NCBI GenBank assembly: GCA_021772705.1
Contig: JAJFLN010000378.1
Coordinates: 1 to 20,700, forward strand
Source of the DNA: Candidatus Cloacimonadota bacterium
GTDB taxonomy: Bacteria; Muiribacteriota; UBA6191; JACPRK01
Direction of reading: 5' to 3'
DNA length: 20,700 bases
Below, one piece after another: positions 14,527-20,700 of the stretch. Position numbers and translations under genes: made by a program. The notes beneath the pieces were generated by a model, which was given only the letters and a program-made list of their open reading frames with translations, had not been told where the DNA came from and made no database searches. Position 1 is the stretch's first letter; each line of letters opens with the position of its first letter.

Positions 14527-15216
14527 TCTTCGTCGCAGCCTAGCGATCAGCCAGTTGTCATTCCCTCGGGACAGATGGTGACGGACCCACATGGACCTCT
14601 CCACCTCGAAGTGCGGTGAGAAGTACTCCAGGAGCCGCTCAGGGCCGGGAATCTCTTCCTTGCCCACAAACTCGCTGTCCAGGGGAGGGAAGTTCTGGCT
14701 GAGAAGGAAGAAGTCGCCTCTTCGGATCGCTCCAGCCATGTTGGCGATCGCCTTCTCGAGGAAAGGGACTAGATACCAGATAGTCGCACGAAGCGCATAG
14801 AGCGGGCGTGCCGTCCCCTCCGGGAGTACGGCGGCCGGGGGAACCTCCCGGCTGCCGGGTTCCACGGCGAGATCGAAGGCATCGCAGCGAATCCTCGGAA
14901 ACCGTTCCTTCCCTCGCAGGCAGGCCGTCTCAGAAACATCCAGGCCCGCGACGATCGTCGAACTCGAGCCAAGGCGGGAAGCCAGGGTCTCGACGTAGTA
15001 GCCGAGCCCCATGGCGAAGTCGAGCATGAAGTCGAACGGCGCCGCATCGGCCATGAGTTCGCACCCCAGCCGAACGTCGAGCCAGTCGCTCTGACTGTCC
15101 TGGTGCCAGGGAACCTCGGCGCTGTGCACGTACATTTCCTCGAACTGACCGACCAGGCGGCCGTCCTTGATGACGTAGTCGTGATAATCAGTGCTGTAAG
15201 TCTTCTTCGATTTCAT
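14524..15216 (-). CDS. SAM-dependent methyltransferase (class I)
   Basis: A 230-residue protein with a Rossmann methyltransferase core. Motif I reads LDFAMGLGYYVETLA (65-79), where the usual second position GCG is replaced by AMG, and GLDVSETA (91-98) holds the acidic residue that binds the SAM ribose. The later part, FFLLSQNFPPLDSEFVGKEEIP, is repeated in the decayed copy at 9190-9280. GAGGAGG about 9 nt before the ATG supports the start. It is 60 bp downstream of the 2-hydroxyacid dehydrogenase gene and probably the last gene of that operon. Capping or O-methylation of a sugar or sugar acid is plausible, but no substrate can be read from the sequence. Confidence 0.82.
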   Translation of the reverse strand: MKSKKTYSTDYHDYVIKDGRLVGQFEEMYVHSAEVPWHQDSQSDWLDVRLGCELMADAAPFDFMLDFAMGLGYYVETLASRLGSSSTIVAGLDVSETACLRGKERFPRIRCDAFDLAVEPGSREVPPAAVLPEGTARPLYALRATIWYLVPFLEKAIANMAGAIRRGDFFLLSQNFPPLDSEFVGKEEIPGPERLLEYFSPHFEVERSMWVRHHLSRGNDNWLIARLRRR

Positions 15217-15276
15217 GAAAGTGTGGCCTCCTCATGCGATGACCCGTCTCAAGTTGATGGCCTGTTTGTGAGGATC

Positions 15277-16275
15277 TCAAGCCACTCGATTCCGCAAGAC
15301 ACCGTCCTGGAGACAGCAGAGGATCGTCTTCGCGGCCTTGAATCGCATTTCCCTCCACGCGCTTTCGGAGTAGAACGCCGTGTGCTCGTTGAGCAACAGG
15401 CGACCCTGGAGCTCAGGCTGCCGTCCACGCCACGCAGAAATCAGGGGGTGGTCCCGGTCAGGTGGCTCCTCTGGCAGCACGTCAAGGCCGGCCCCGAAGA
15501 GAGGGCCCTCGATCAGTGCCCAGAAGATGCTATCCAGGTCTTTAAGGACGGGGCCGCGCGCCGTGTTGACGAAAACAGAGTTCTCTCTCATTTGGCCGAA
15601 TCGACTCCGATCAAACATACCCCGGGTCTCACTGGTCAGTGGGCAGTGAACAGTGACCACGTCAACCGAGGCAAGAAGCTCCTCGAGACTTTCGACCCGT
15701 TCATAGGCAAGAGACTTCTCATGGCCTGCCGGCAAGTACGGGTCGAATCCGAAGAGCCGCCACCCGAAGGGGCGCATCCTCTGCATGACTGACGCACCGA
15801 TACGGCCGACCCCTATCACACCAAGGCTGAGCTCTCGGAGCCGGCCAGTCGGCTGGAAGACCCTATCGTGTTCGTATGTGCCTCCGGACCGAAATGCCTC
15901 GTCATACAGAGAGACTCGACGAACCAGACTCAGGATCATCGAACAAGCTGTATCGGCGACCTCCTCCGTACCGTAGTCAGGTGTATTGCAGAAGGGGACA
16001 CCGGAGGCTTCGATGGCTTCGAGATCGACGTTATCGAAGCCCACTCCGTAGCGAACGATGATACGACATCGCTTCAGCTTGGAGAGCAACTCGCTGCCAA
16101 TTGGGGTATGCCAAACCAGCAATCCATCCAGAGACGCCAGGACATCAGGGTCTGGCTCGTTTCCTTCGTCGATGGCAAGAAAGCAGATCTCCGCGTGGCC
16201 GTCGAAGGCCGAGAGCTCGACTTCACCGGGAGCAGCCACGTAGTCGGTGATCCCGATTCGAAAGGGTGGCTTCAC
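15277..16275 (-). CDS. D-isomer-specific 2-hydroxyacid dehydrogenase family protein
   Basis: A 332-residue NAD(H)-dependent dehydrogenase of the phosphoglycerate dehydrogenase/CtBP-like family. The catalytic domain has VRYGVGFDNVDLEA (74-87). The nucleotide-binding domain has LGVIGVGRIGASV (151-163), and the FDPY after it holds the Asp typical of NAD preference. Catalytic residues are visible: Arg in FVNTARGP (Arg240), Glu in LPEEPP (Glu270) and His in NEHTAFYS (His298). The start is GTG, overlapping the cytidylyltransferase stop by 4 bp (GTGA). Members interconvert 2-keto and 2-hydroxy acids. Here it would fit making or using a hydroxy acid in a polysaccharide precursor pathway (inference). 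Confidence 0.88.
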   Translation of the reverse strand: MKPPFRIGITDYVAAPGEVELSAFDGHAEICFLAIDEGNEPDPDVLASLDGLLVWHTPIGSELLSKLKRCRIIVRYGVGFDNVDLEAIEASGVPFCNTPDYGTEEVADTACSMILSLVRRVSLYDEAFRSGGTYEHDRVFQPTGRLRELSLGVIGVGRIGASVMQRMRPFGWRLFGFDPYLPAGHEKSLAYERVESLEELLASVDVVTVHCPLTSETRGMFDRSRFGQMRENSVFVNTARGPVLKDLDSIFWALIEGPLFGAGLDVLPEEPPDRDHPLISAWRGRQPELQGRLLLNEHTAFYSESAWREMRFKAAKTILCCLQDGVLRNRVA

Positions 16276-17015
16276 TGGTCCGTCTCGTAAGGGGTGGTTG
16301 CCTCGGAGAAGCCGTGCTGTTCAAGCCAGTATCTGGCCATTGGAATTTGCCAATGTTCGTCCAGGTCGAGGCCGCCCCATTGCTTGAGTGGATAAGCTCT
16401 ACGACCGAACCAGCGGAAGGGCTGAACACCGTGGGTGTCGTAATCGAAGCAGCGCGGACGAACAACGAACGCGGAGCAGTCAGCATAGAAGACGTCCCCC
16501 TGTGAGCCTCGATCGCAGGTGACTTCACGGAGGACTTCTTCGCCGTAGAACGGTACTACGACGTCGTCTACGATTCGCTTCGCTCGCGCCGGGCTCCACA
16601 TGTTGTATCGACTCACGGTGATTGCGGAGTCGTAGTCCTCGTGCTGGTCGAGGAACTGCAGGCCTTCATCGATGATTCCGGGAGTGATGGTCACGCCATT
16701 ACAGAAGAGCAACACCACGTACTTGGGCTCCCGTTTCAGATCCTTGCAGATGGACTGGAACCCGTGACGAAACGCGTCCTCGGCCAGGGCCTCGTTGGTG
16801 GCGAGTTCGGGCGGTCGCTCTATGAGGCGCATCCCCAGATGCTTCCCGTTGGTTGCGATGGCCTCGTCGTCTGTGGAGAGGTAGACACACTCCACCGAAG
16901 AATTCCTGGCTGCCATCCACGGGTAGTTCATCAGAGGGCGTCCCAGCACTTCCTTGAGGTTCTTGCCAGGCAGTCCCTGGCTTCCTTTCCTGCCAATCAT
17001 CAACGCTACGTTCAC
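16272..17015 (-). CDS. CMP-sugar-type cytidylyltransferase (NeuA/KdsB-like)
   Basis: A 247-residue nucleotidyltransferase of the acylneuraminate cytidylyltransferase family, which uses CTP to activate acidic sugars as CMP conjugates. The N-terminal CTP loop reads MIGRKGSQGLPGKNLKEVLGRPLMNYPW, followed by VYLSTDDEAIA, a typical NeuA-family pair. The rest (LATNEALAEDAF, DSAITVSRYNMWSPARAKRI) fits the family. No neuB- or neuC-like sialic acid synthase is in the window, so the substrate is probably not an ordinary nonulosonic acid. It has a GTG start and 4-bp overlaps with both the FAH gene upstream and the dehydrogenase gene downstream, so translation is probably coupled. Confidence 0.86.
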   Translation of the reverse strand: MNVALMIGRKGSQGLPGKNLKEVLGRPLMNYPWMAARNSSVECVYLSTDDEAIATNGKHLGMRLIERPPELATNEALAEDAFRHGFQSICKDLKREPKYVVLLFCNGVTITPGIIDEGLQFLDQHEDYDSAITVSRYNMWSPARAKRIVDDVVVPFYGEEVLREVTCDRGSQGDVFYADCSAFVVRPRCFDYDTHGVQPFRWFGRRAYPLKQWGGLDLDEHWQIPMARYWLEQHGFSEATTPYETDQ

Positions 17016-17971
17016 AGTCGCCTCTCGAAGTTCGGAGCTTCTTCCACCAGCTCCACTATGGGATTGGACAGCCGCCCCACATGTTCAACCTCGACCTCGA
17101 CAACGTCGCCATCGTGCAGAGCAAAATCATGGGGGATGACGACGGAGGTTCCGGTGCACAGGATTGTTCCGGGGGGAATGACATTGTTCCTGTGGAGGTA
17201 GTAAACCAGCTCATCGAGGGTCCTCAGAAGTCCTGCTGTCTGGCCCACGTGGTCGATGATCCACTCACCGTCGCGACGTACCCGGCAGCGACATTCGAGG
17301 TCGTAGGGATCTCGAACCTGGGACGTCGGTACCAGCCATGGACCGACCCCGCAGGACCCTCGGTAGATCTTGCCCTGATTGAGATAGAGCGGGGACTCCT
17401 TCTCAATGTCCCAGGCGGTCATGTCGTTGACCGTGACGTAGCCGGCGATCTGCTGGTTCGAACCGATCACCAGAGCCAGCTCCGCCTCGGGCAGGGTCTG
17501 CTTCGAGTCATCCCGAATGCACAATGGCTCGAATGGGCCGGAACTGCGGGATGCTGTGCCCTTGAAGAAGACCTCGGGGCGTTTCGCTTCGTAGGCCCGT
17601 TCGTAGAGCCCCCGAGCTGTCGCGGCACCTGTCCTCTCGATGTCCAGATCGTGCTCGAGGGCCTGCCGCCTGTAAGAGACACCAACGGCCCAGATTTCGT
17701 CAGGGAGTACGGCCTGAACCAACCTGTATCCATCAGACTCTCCGGTCTCGAGGAGGCCGGCCTCGTTACACAGAACCTCGCTTCGATCCCGGGCTCGGTC
17801 GAGGGCCCACGCAGCAAGATCCATGTTCTCCTCCTCGGAACGGAGGATGGCATCGATGGTGGACCGAACTCCATCGCCACCAATGGCGTGGACACGAGAT
17901 TCCAGGATCACTCCGGGCTGCAGAGAACCCTGGGTATCCACGAGCTGTAGGAGTCTGACTGGCTGGTCCAT
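17012..17971 (-). CDS. Fumarylacetoacetate hydrolase superfamily enzyme (sugar-acid dehydratase-like)
   Basis: A 319-residue FAH-fold protein. The segment PEVFFKGTASRSSGPFEPLCIRDDSKQTLPEAELALVIG and VNDMTAWDIEKESPLYLNQGKIYRGSCGVGPWL give the metal triad Glu162, Glu164 and Asp183, at the same spacing (2 and 19) as in 2-keto-3-deoxy-D-arabinonate dehydratase. The PEVFFKGTASR stretch also resembles that group more than fumarylacetoacetase itself. Such enzymes dehydrate or cleave 2-keto acids. Its ATG shares one base with the upstream SDR stop, and its stop overlaps the cytidylyltransferase start by 4 bp. A role on a 2-keto-3-deoxy acid that is later reduced or CMP-activated is an inference. Confidence 0.84.
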   Translation of the reverse strand: MDQPVRLLQLVDTQGSLQPGVILESRVHAIGGDGVRSTIDAILRSEEENMDLAAWALDRARDRSEVLCNEAGLLETGESDGYRLVQAVLPDEIWAVGVSYRRQALEHDLDIERTGAATARGLYERAYEAKRPEVFFKGTASRSSGPFEPLCIRDDSKQTLPEAELALVIGSNQQIAGYVTVNDMTAWDIEKESPLYLNQGKIYRGSCGVGPWLVPTSQVRDPYDLECRCRVRRDGEWIIDHVGQTAGLLRTLDELVYYLHRNNVIPPGTILCTGTSVVIPHDFALHDGDVVEVEVEHVGRLSNPIVELVEEAPNFERRL

Positions 17972-18717
17972 CAGAGCACCCCGCCGTTGACGTCGACGAT
18001 GGATCCATTCATGTAGGAGGCGCCATCGGAGGCCAGGAAAGCGATGACCGTCGCTTGCTCCTGGGCGGTCGACAGCCGACGGCTCGGATTACGCTCCACC
18101 AGACGTTCCTCATCTCCAGGACCCAGGGCTGCTTCGAGCATCGGCGTGTAGGTCTGACTGGGGCAAGTGGCACAGACTCGAATCCCTCGCGGTCCCAGCT
18201 CTCCCGCCAGGTGTCGGGTCAGACCGATGAGAGCGGCCTTTGACGAGGAGTACTGTGCTCCCAGTGTCGCGCTCCTCAGACGGCCCGCGATCGAGGCCAC
18301 ATTGACTACAACTCCGTTGCTGGCCTCCAGGGCTCCCAGGAGATGCTTGACCAAGAGGAAGGGAGCCGTCACGTTGACGGCGAAGGCCTCGTCCCAGTCC
18401 TCTCTGGAGATGGAGTCGATTTGCCCCAGCTCGGCAATCCCGGCGCAGTTGACCAGAATATTGACCTTTCCCTCACTCTCGAGAACTCGGGAAACCAGCT
18501 CTTTGATACTCGACTCCTGGCGAAGATCCACTGTGATGGCTTGGATCGATCCGGAACCCGTACAGTCAGCCACGACCCTGTTCAAGCGGGTCTCGTCTCT
18601 GCCTGCCGCCCAGACGCTCGCCCCCTGGAGGGAGAGCTCGAGAGCCACGGCGGCGCCGATACCGGAACTGGCTCCCGTGACTATTGCGACGCGACCGTCG
18701 AACTCCAGATTTCCCAT
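17971..18717 (-). CDS. Short-chain dehydrogenase/reductase (classical SDR)
   Basis: A 248-residue classical SDR with TGASSGIG (14-21), NNAG-type NCAG and the catalytic set Asn115, Ser142 (NVASIAG), Tyr156 and Lys160 (YSSSK), ending in the usual MNGSIVDVNGGVL. It resembles 3-oxoacyl-ACP reductase and sugar-acid dehydrogenases such as those oxidising C3 of a sugar acid. I chose the ATG at 18717, because GAGGAG lies 5 nt upstream. Two GTG codons just before it (from 18723) would overlap that ribosome site. It heads the overlapping SDR-FAH-cytidylyltransferase-dehydrogenase series. No fatty-acid genes are nearby, so a sugar or sugar-acid substrate is more likely. Confidence 0.87.
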   Translation of the reverse strand: MGNLEFDGRVAIVTGASSGIGAAVALELSLQGASVWAAGRDETRLNRVVADCTGSGSIQAITVDLRQESSIKELVSRVLESEGKVNILVNCAGIAELGQIDSISREDWDEAFAVNVTAPFLLVKHLLGALEASNGVVVNVASIAGRLRSATLGAQYSSSKAALIGLTRHLAGELGPRGIRVCATCPSQTYTPMLEAALGPGDEERLVERNPSRRLSTAQEQATVIAFLASDGASYMNGSIVDVNGGVL

Positions 18718-18858
18718 CACCACTCCTCGGCAGTATGCCCGAAACGACGCCGCACGAGTCTTCGACGGCCTTCCGCTTCTCTGTCCGAAACAGGCCGGAT
18801 TGATAGCTCCCGCGAAGGTTGAATCATGCCGTGAGTGGTCCGTATGTCGGCTTGCGGC

Positions 18859-20001
18859 TCACGCCCCGGCAGACGAATCGGGAGCGCTGGGTCGCCCCGA
18901 TGACCGCTCGGGAGGAGGGGGCGGGCTGGCAGGGTCCGCGCCGCCGATCAAGCCTATCAGGTCCCGTACCCGGCAGGAGTATCCCCATTCGTTGTCGTAC
19001 CAGGCGATGACCTTGGCGAGCTTGCCGCCGCTGACTTGTAGCCACTGCAAGTCCAGAACCGCGGAATGACACTCACCCAGGTAGTCGATCGACGTAAGGG
19101 AATCGACATTCAGACTGACGTAGGGTGAGTCCTCAAACCGCTTCTCCAGAAAGTCTCTGAGTTCCGAGCTCGTCGTCGTGCGGTCGAGGATCAGGTTCAT
19201 GTCCGCGCTCGACACGATGGGAGTTGGAACCCGGTAGGAGAAGCTGGAAATGCCATCGACGAGTTCCCCGAGTATGGGCTTCAGAGCACTCACTGCCGTG
19301 GTCTTCTTGGGAATGAGAACTCCGGTGCATGCCCGCCCGAGAGAGTAGTCTTTCCAGAAGTGACCCGGGTTTGACTGGCTGGCGACGGGAGCATCCACGA
19401 GGTTCTGATAGGAGAGCCACGGGTGGAGCGTGGTAACGGATCCGCCGACGATTCCGAAGCCTTCGTCGAGGGCCTTGAAAACGTGAGCCATCGCATTCGC
19501 GTCACAGATTGACGAAGAAATGACGTGATGACGTTCGGCGTCGTAGGCGTCGTCGTTCACCCCCATGATGCACCAGAAATCCACGCCCTTGGAGGGGGAA
19601 TGAGTGACTATCACCTTCGACAACCGGCGATCCTTGACCAGGCCCTGAGCCTGAGCAATGTTGCCACCCACTCCCGAGCTGTCGACCACGACCTGGACCC
19701 CGTCGTCGGCCCAGGGAACCTCATCGAGCCGGGTCTTGCAGTAGACGGGAACCTGGCGGTCTCCGATCTCCATAGCTCGTGAATCGGAACAGAGGCGCGC
19801 CGGATCTTTCATGCGACCATAGACGCTATCGTAATTCAGAAGGTAGGTCAGGTTCGCCACATCTTCGGCCACGTCGTTGATGGCTGCCAGTACGAAGCGA
19901 GCGTCGTCACGTAGTATTCGTGTGATCGCGCGACCGATCCGGCCGAAGCCGTTGATGCCAAGCCGGATCGGCTTTATGTCAGAGGCTTGAGACAGCTTCA
20001 T
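18859..20001 (-). CDS. Divergent glyceraldehyde-3-phosphate dehydrogenase homologue
   Basis: Begins with a GAPDH NAD-binding domain (INGFGRIGRA, 16-25) and has the catalytic Cys166 (SSSICDAN), His193 (TTLHPWLSYQN, exactly 27 residues later as in GAPDH), YRVPTPIVSS and WYDNEWGYS. But the substrate-phosphate pocket is altered: the usual Ser-Cys-Thr is Ile-Cys-Asp, and the Ser-Thr-Gly loop reads KKTT (232-235). The C terminus carries a proline/serine-rich tail of about 30 residues. It is probably not the glycolytic enzyme but an aldehyde dehydrogenase for another substrate in the adjacent operon. I use the ATG at 20001 (380 residues). The frame stays open to 20157 and a GTG at about 20094 is possible, but 20157 would overlap the divergent HAD gene. 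Confidence 0.84.
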   Translation of the reverse strand: MKLSQASDIKPIRLGINGFGRIGRAITRILRDDARFVLAAINDVAEDVANLTYLLNYDSVYGRMKDPARLCSDSRAMEIGDRQVPVYCKTRLDEVPWADDGVQVVVDSSGVGGNIAQAQGLVKDRRLSKVIVTHSPSKGVDFWCIMGVNDDAYDAERHHVISSSICDANAMAHVFKALDEGFGIVGGSVTTLHPWLSYQNLVDAPVASQSNPGHFWKDYSLGRACTGVLIPKKTTAVSALKPILGELVDGISSFSYRVPTPIVSSADMNLILDRTTTSSELRDFLEKRFEDSPYVSLNVDSLTSIDYLGECHSAVLDLQWLQVSGGKLAKVIAWYDNEWGYSCRVRDLIGLIGGADPASPPPPPERSSGRPSAPDSSAGA

Positions 20002-20105
20002 GCGTTGCTTCTTGTCGGCGAGACGCCACTTCCAGGGTACGGACTCGTACCATTTCGACTCGTCTTCTGGCAAGGAATTTTCTGGGCTCACCACCCCTCG
20101 ATTGT

Positions 20106-20111
20106 TATCAT
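20106..20111 (+). promoter_or_regulatory. Candidate -10 box, possibly leaderless HAD gene
   Basis: TATCAT (5/6 match to TATAAT) lies 6 nt before the GTG at 20118. There is no Shine-Dalgarno between them, so the transcript would start at or beside the start codon. No convincing -35 box was seen. Confidence 0.38.
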
Positions 20112-20117
20112 CTGACC

Positions 20118-20700
20118 GTGGAGAATCTCGACCTGAGGCCCTTGAGTCCTCGGCCATGGCGCACTTGGATCTTCGACTGTGACGGCGTCCTTCTGAACAC
20201 CAATTTCCTGAAGGCAGAGGCCATGCAGGAGGCAGCGAGTCTCTGGGGAGAGGAGCCGGCCCGGGCGCTGCTCGTGTACCATCGACTTCACGGGGGTATT
20301 GGCCGCAAGATCAAGTTTCGCCACTTCTTCGAGAACATCCTCGGACAGAATGACTACGGGCGAGATCTGGAGCATCTGATGGAGCGCTATGGAGCCCTGG
20401 TTCGTCAGAGGGCGCTCAAAGCCGAGGAGGCTACGGGCCTGCGTCCTCTCCTGGAGGCTATTCGCCGACGAGATATCCCGACGTTTGTCGTCAGCGGGGC
20501 CGAGCAGGATGAGTGCCGCGAGATCCTGCAGGCTCGTGGCCTCGCTCGACACTTCCAGAACATCTTTGGTGCGCCCGATAGCAAGGCGGATATCCTGGCC
20601 AGGGAGATCGCTGCCGGCAACATGCCGGCTCCGCGCCTCTTCCTGGGAGACGCTCGCTATGATCACGAAGTTGCAACCGCCAATGGATGCGATTTCGTTT
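20118..20700 (+). CDS. HAD-superfamily hydrolase (partial, runs off the window)
   Basis: The 3' end is cut by the window; about 194 codons are visible. The HAD motifs are WIFDCDGVL (17-25; nucleophile Asp20 and acid Asp22), a cap region, VVSGA (motif II Ser), the Lys in GAPDSKAD (motif III) and LFLGDARYDHEVA (motif IV Asp pair). This is the layout of the phosphoglycolate phosphatase/beta-phosphoglucomutase subgroup, so a sugar-phosphate phosphatase is likely. The start is GTG at 20118, with a TATCAT box 6 nt upstream. It is divergent from the GAPDH-like gene and would fit dephosphorylation of an intermediate in the same pathway (inference). Confidence 0.82.
   Translation, partial: MENLDLRPLSPRPWRTWIFDCDGVLLNTNFLKAEAMQEAASLWGEEPARALLVYHRLHGGIGRKIKFRHFFENILGQNDYGRDLEHLMERYGALVRQRALKAEEATGLRPLLEAIRRRDIPTFVVSGAEQDECREILQARGLARHFQNIFGAPDSKADILAREIAAGNMPAPRLFLGDARYDHEVATANGCDFV

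Noticed and set aside
17081..17950. A long open frame on the plus strand opposite the FAH gene
   Set aside because: It is the antisense shadow of a well-recognised gene in high-GC DNA, with no family resemblance.
18167..19069. Long plus-strand frame opposite the SDR gene and the start of the GAPDH homologue
   Set aside because: Shadow of the minus-strand genes; the protein is low-complexity with no recognisable domain.
20002..20157. An N-terminal extension of the GAPDH homologue
   Set aside because: It would overlap the divergent HAD gene, and the added residues do not resemble the family. A start near 20094 remains possible.

Overview
This GC-rich bacterial window is the nucleotide-sugar end of a surface-polysaccharide (O-antigen or capsule-like) locus. 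It abuts a housekeeping pair on the left, a small Sm-like (Hfq-type) protein and the tRNA-modifying enzyme MiaA (1-1207). CDP-dideoxyhexose enzymes, a polyprenyl-phosphate sugar-1-phosphate transferase and UDP-GlcNAc 2-epimerase suggest a Gram-negative organism. Starts are a mix of ATG, GTG and TTG, and genes are packed with 1-8 bp overlaps. I cannot assign a phylum from the sequence.

Region A (1239-6098) is a divergent pair of operons around a promoter region at about 4147-4296. Leftward are a 3,5/5-epimerase, RfbH-type 3-dehydrase and CDP-glucose 4,6-dehydratase. Rightward are glucose-1-phosphate cytidylyltransferase and an RmlD-like reductase, then UDP-GlcNAc 2-epimerase (to 7264). The enzyme set matches the logic of a CDP-3,6-dideoxy-L-hexose such as CDP-ascarylose better than CDP-abequose, paratose or tyvelose. 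The E3 flavoprotein partner of RfbH is not in the window. A leftward zinc-knuckle sugar epimerase (7251-8372) follows.

Region B (about 8373-9757) is a degenerate, largely non-coding patch. It holds a perfect 27-bp inverted repeat with nested hairpins, a 3'-truncated GDP-fucose-synthase-like gene, a fragment of a methyltransferase gene whose intact relative lies at 14524-15216, and a roughly 170-bp palindromic MITE-like element with about 20-bp imperfect terminal inverted repeats.

Region C (9758-14510) is a rightward operon: SDR-type sugar reductase/epimerase, a GT4 glycosyltransferase fused to a PglC-type phosphoglycosyl transferase, a DegT aminotransferase, and a PglD-type N-acetyltransferase. 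This is a bacillosamine-like amino-sugar priming module in which the priming enzyme and a glycosyltransferase are one polypeptide. It converges on region D at a small hairpin that contains both stop codons.

Region D (14524-20700) is a leftward string: divergent GAPDH homologue, SDR, FAH-superfamily enzyme, CMP-sugar-type cytidylyltransferase, 2-hydroxyacid dehydrogenase and methyltransferase. A HAD phosphatase reads divergently off the right end. Three adjacent genes overlap by 1-4 bp and so are probably translated together. I know of no characterised pathway with this exact set. It is the best candidate here for an undescribed system, perhaps making a CMP-activated acidic or hydroxy-acid building block.
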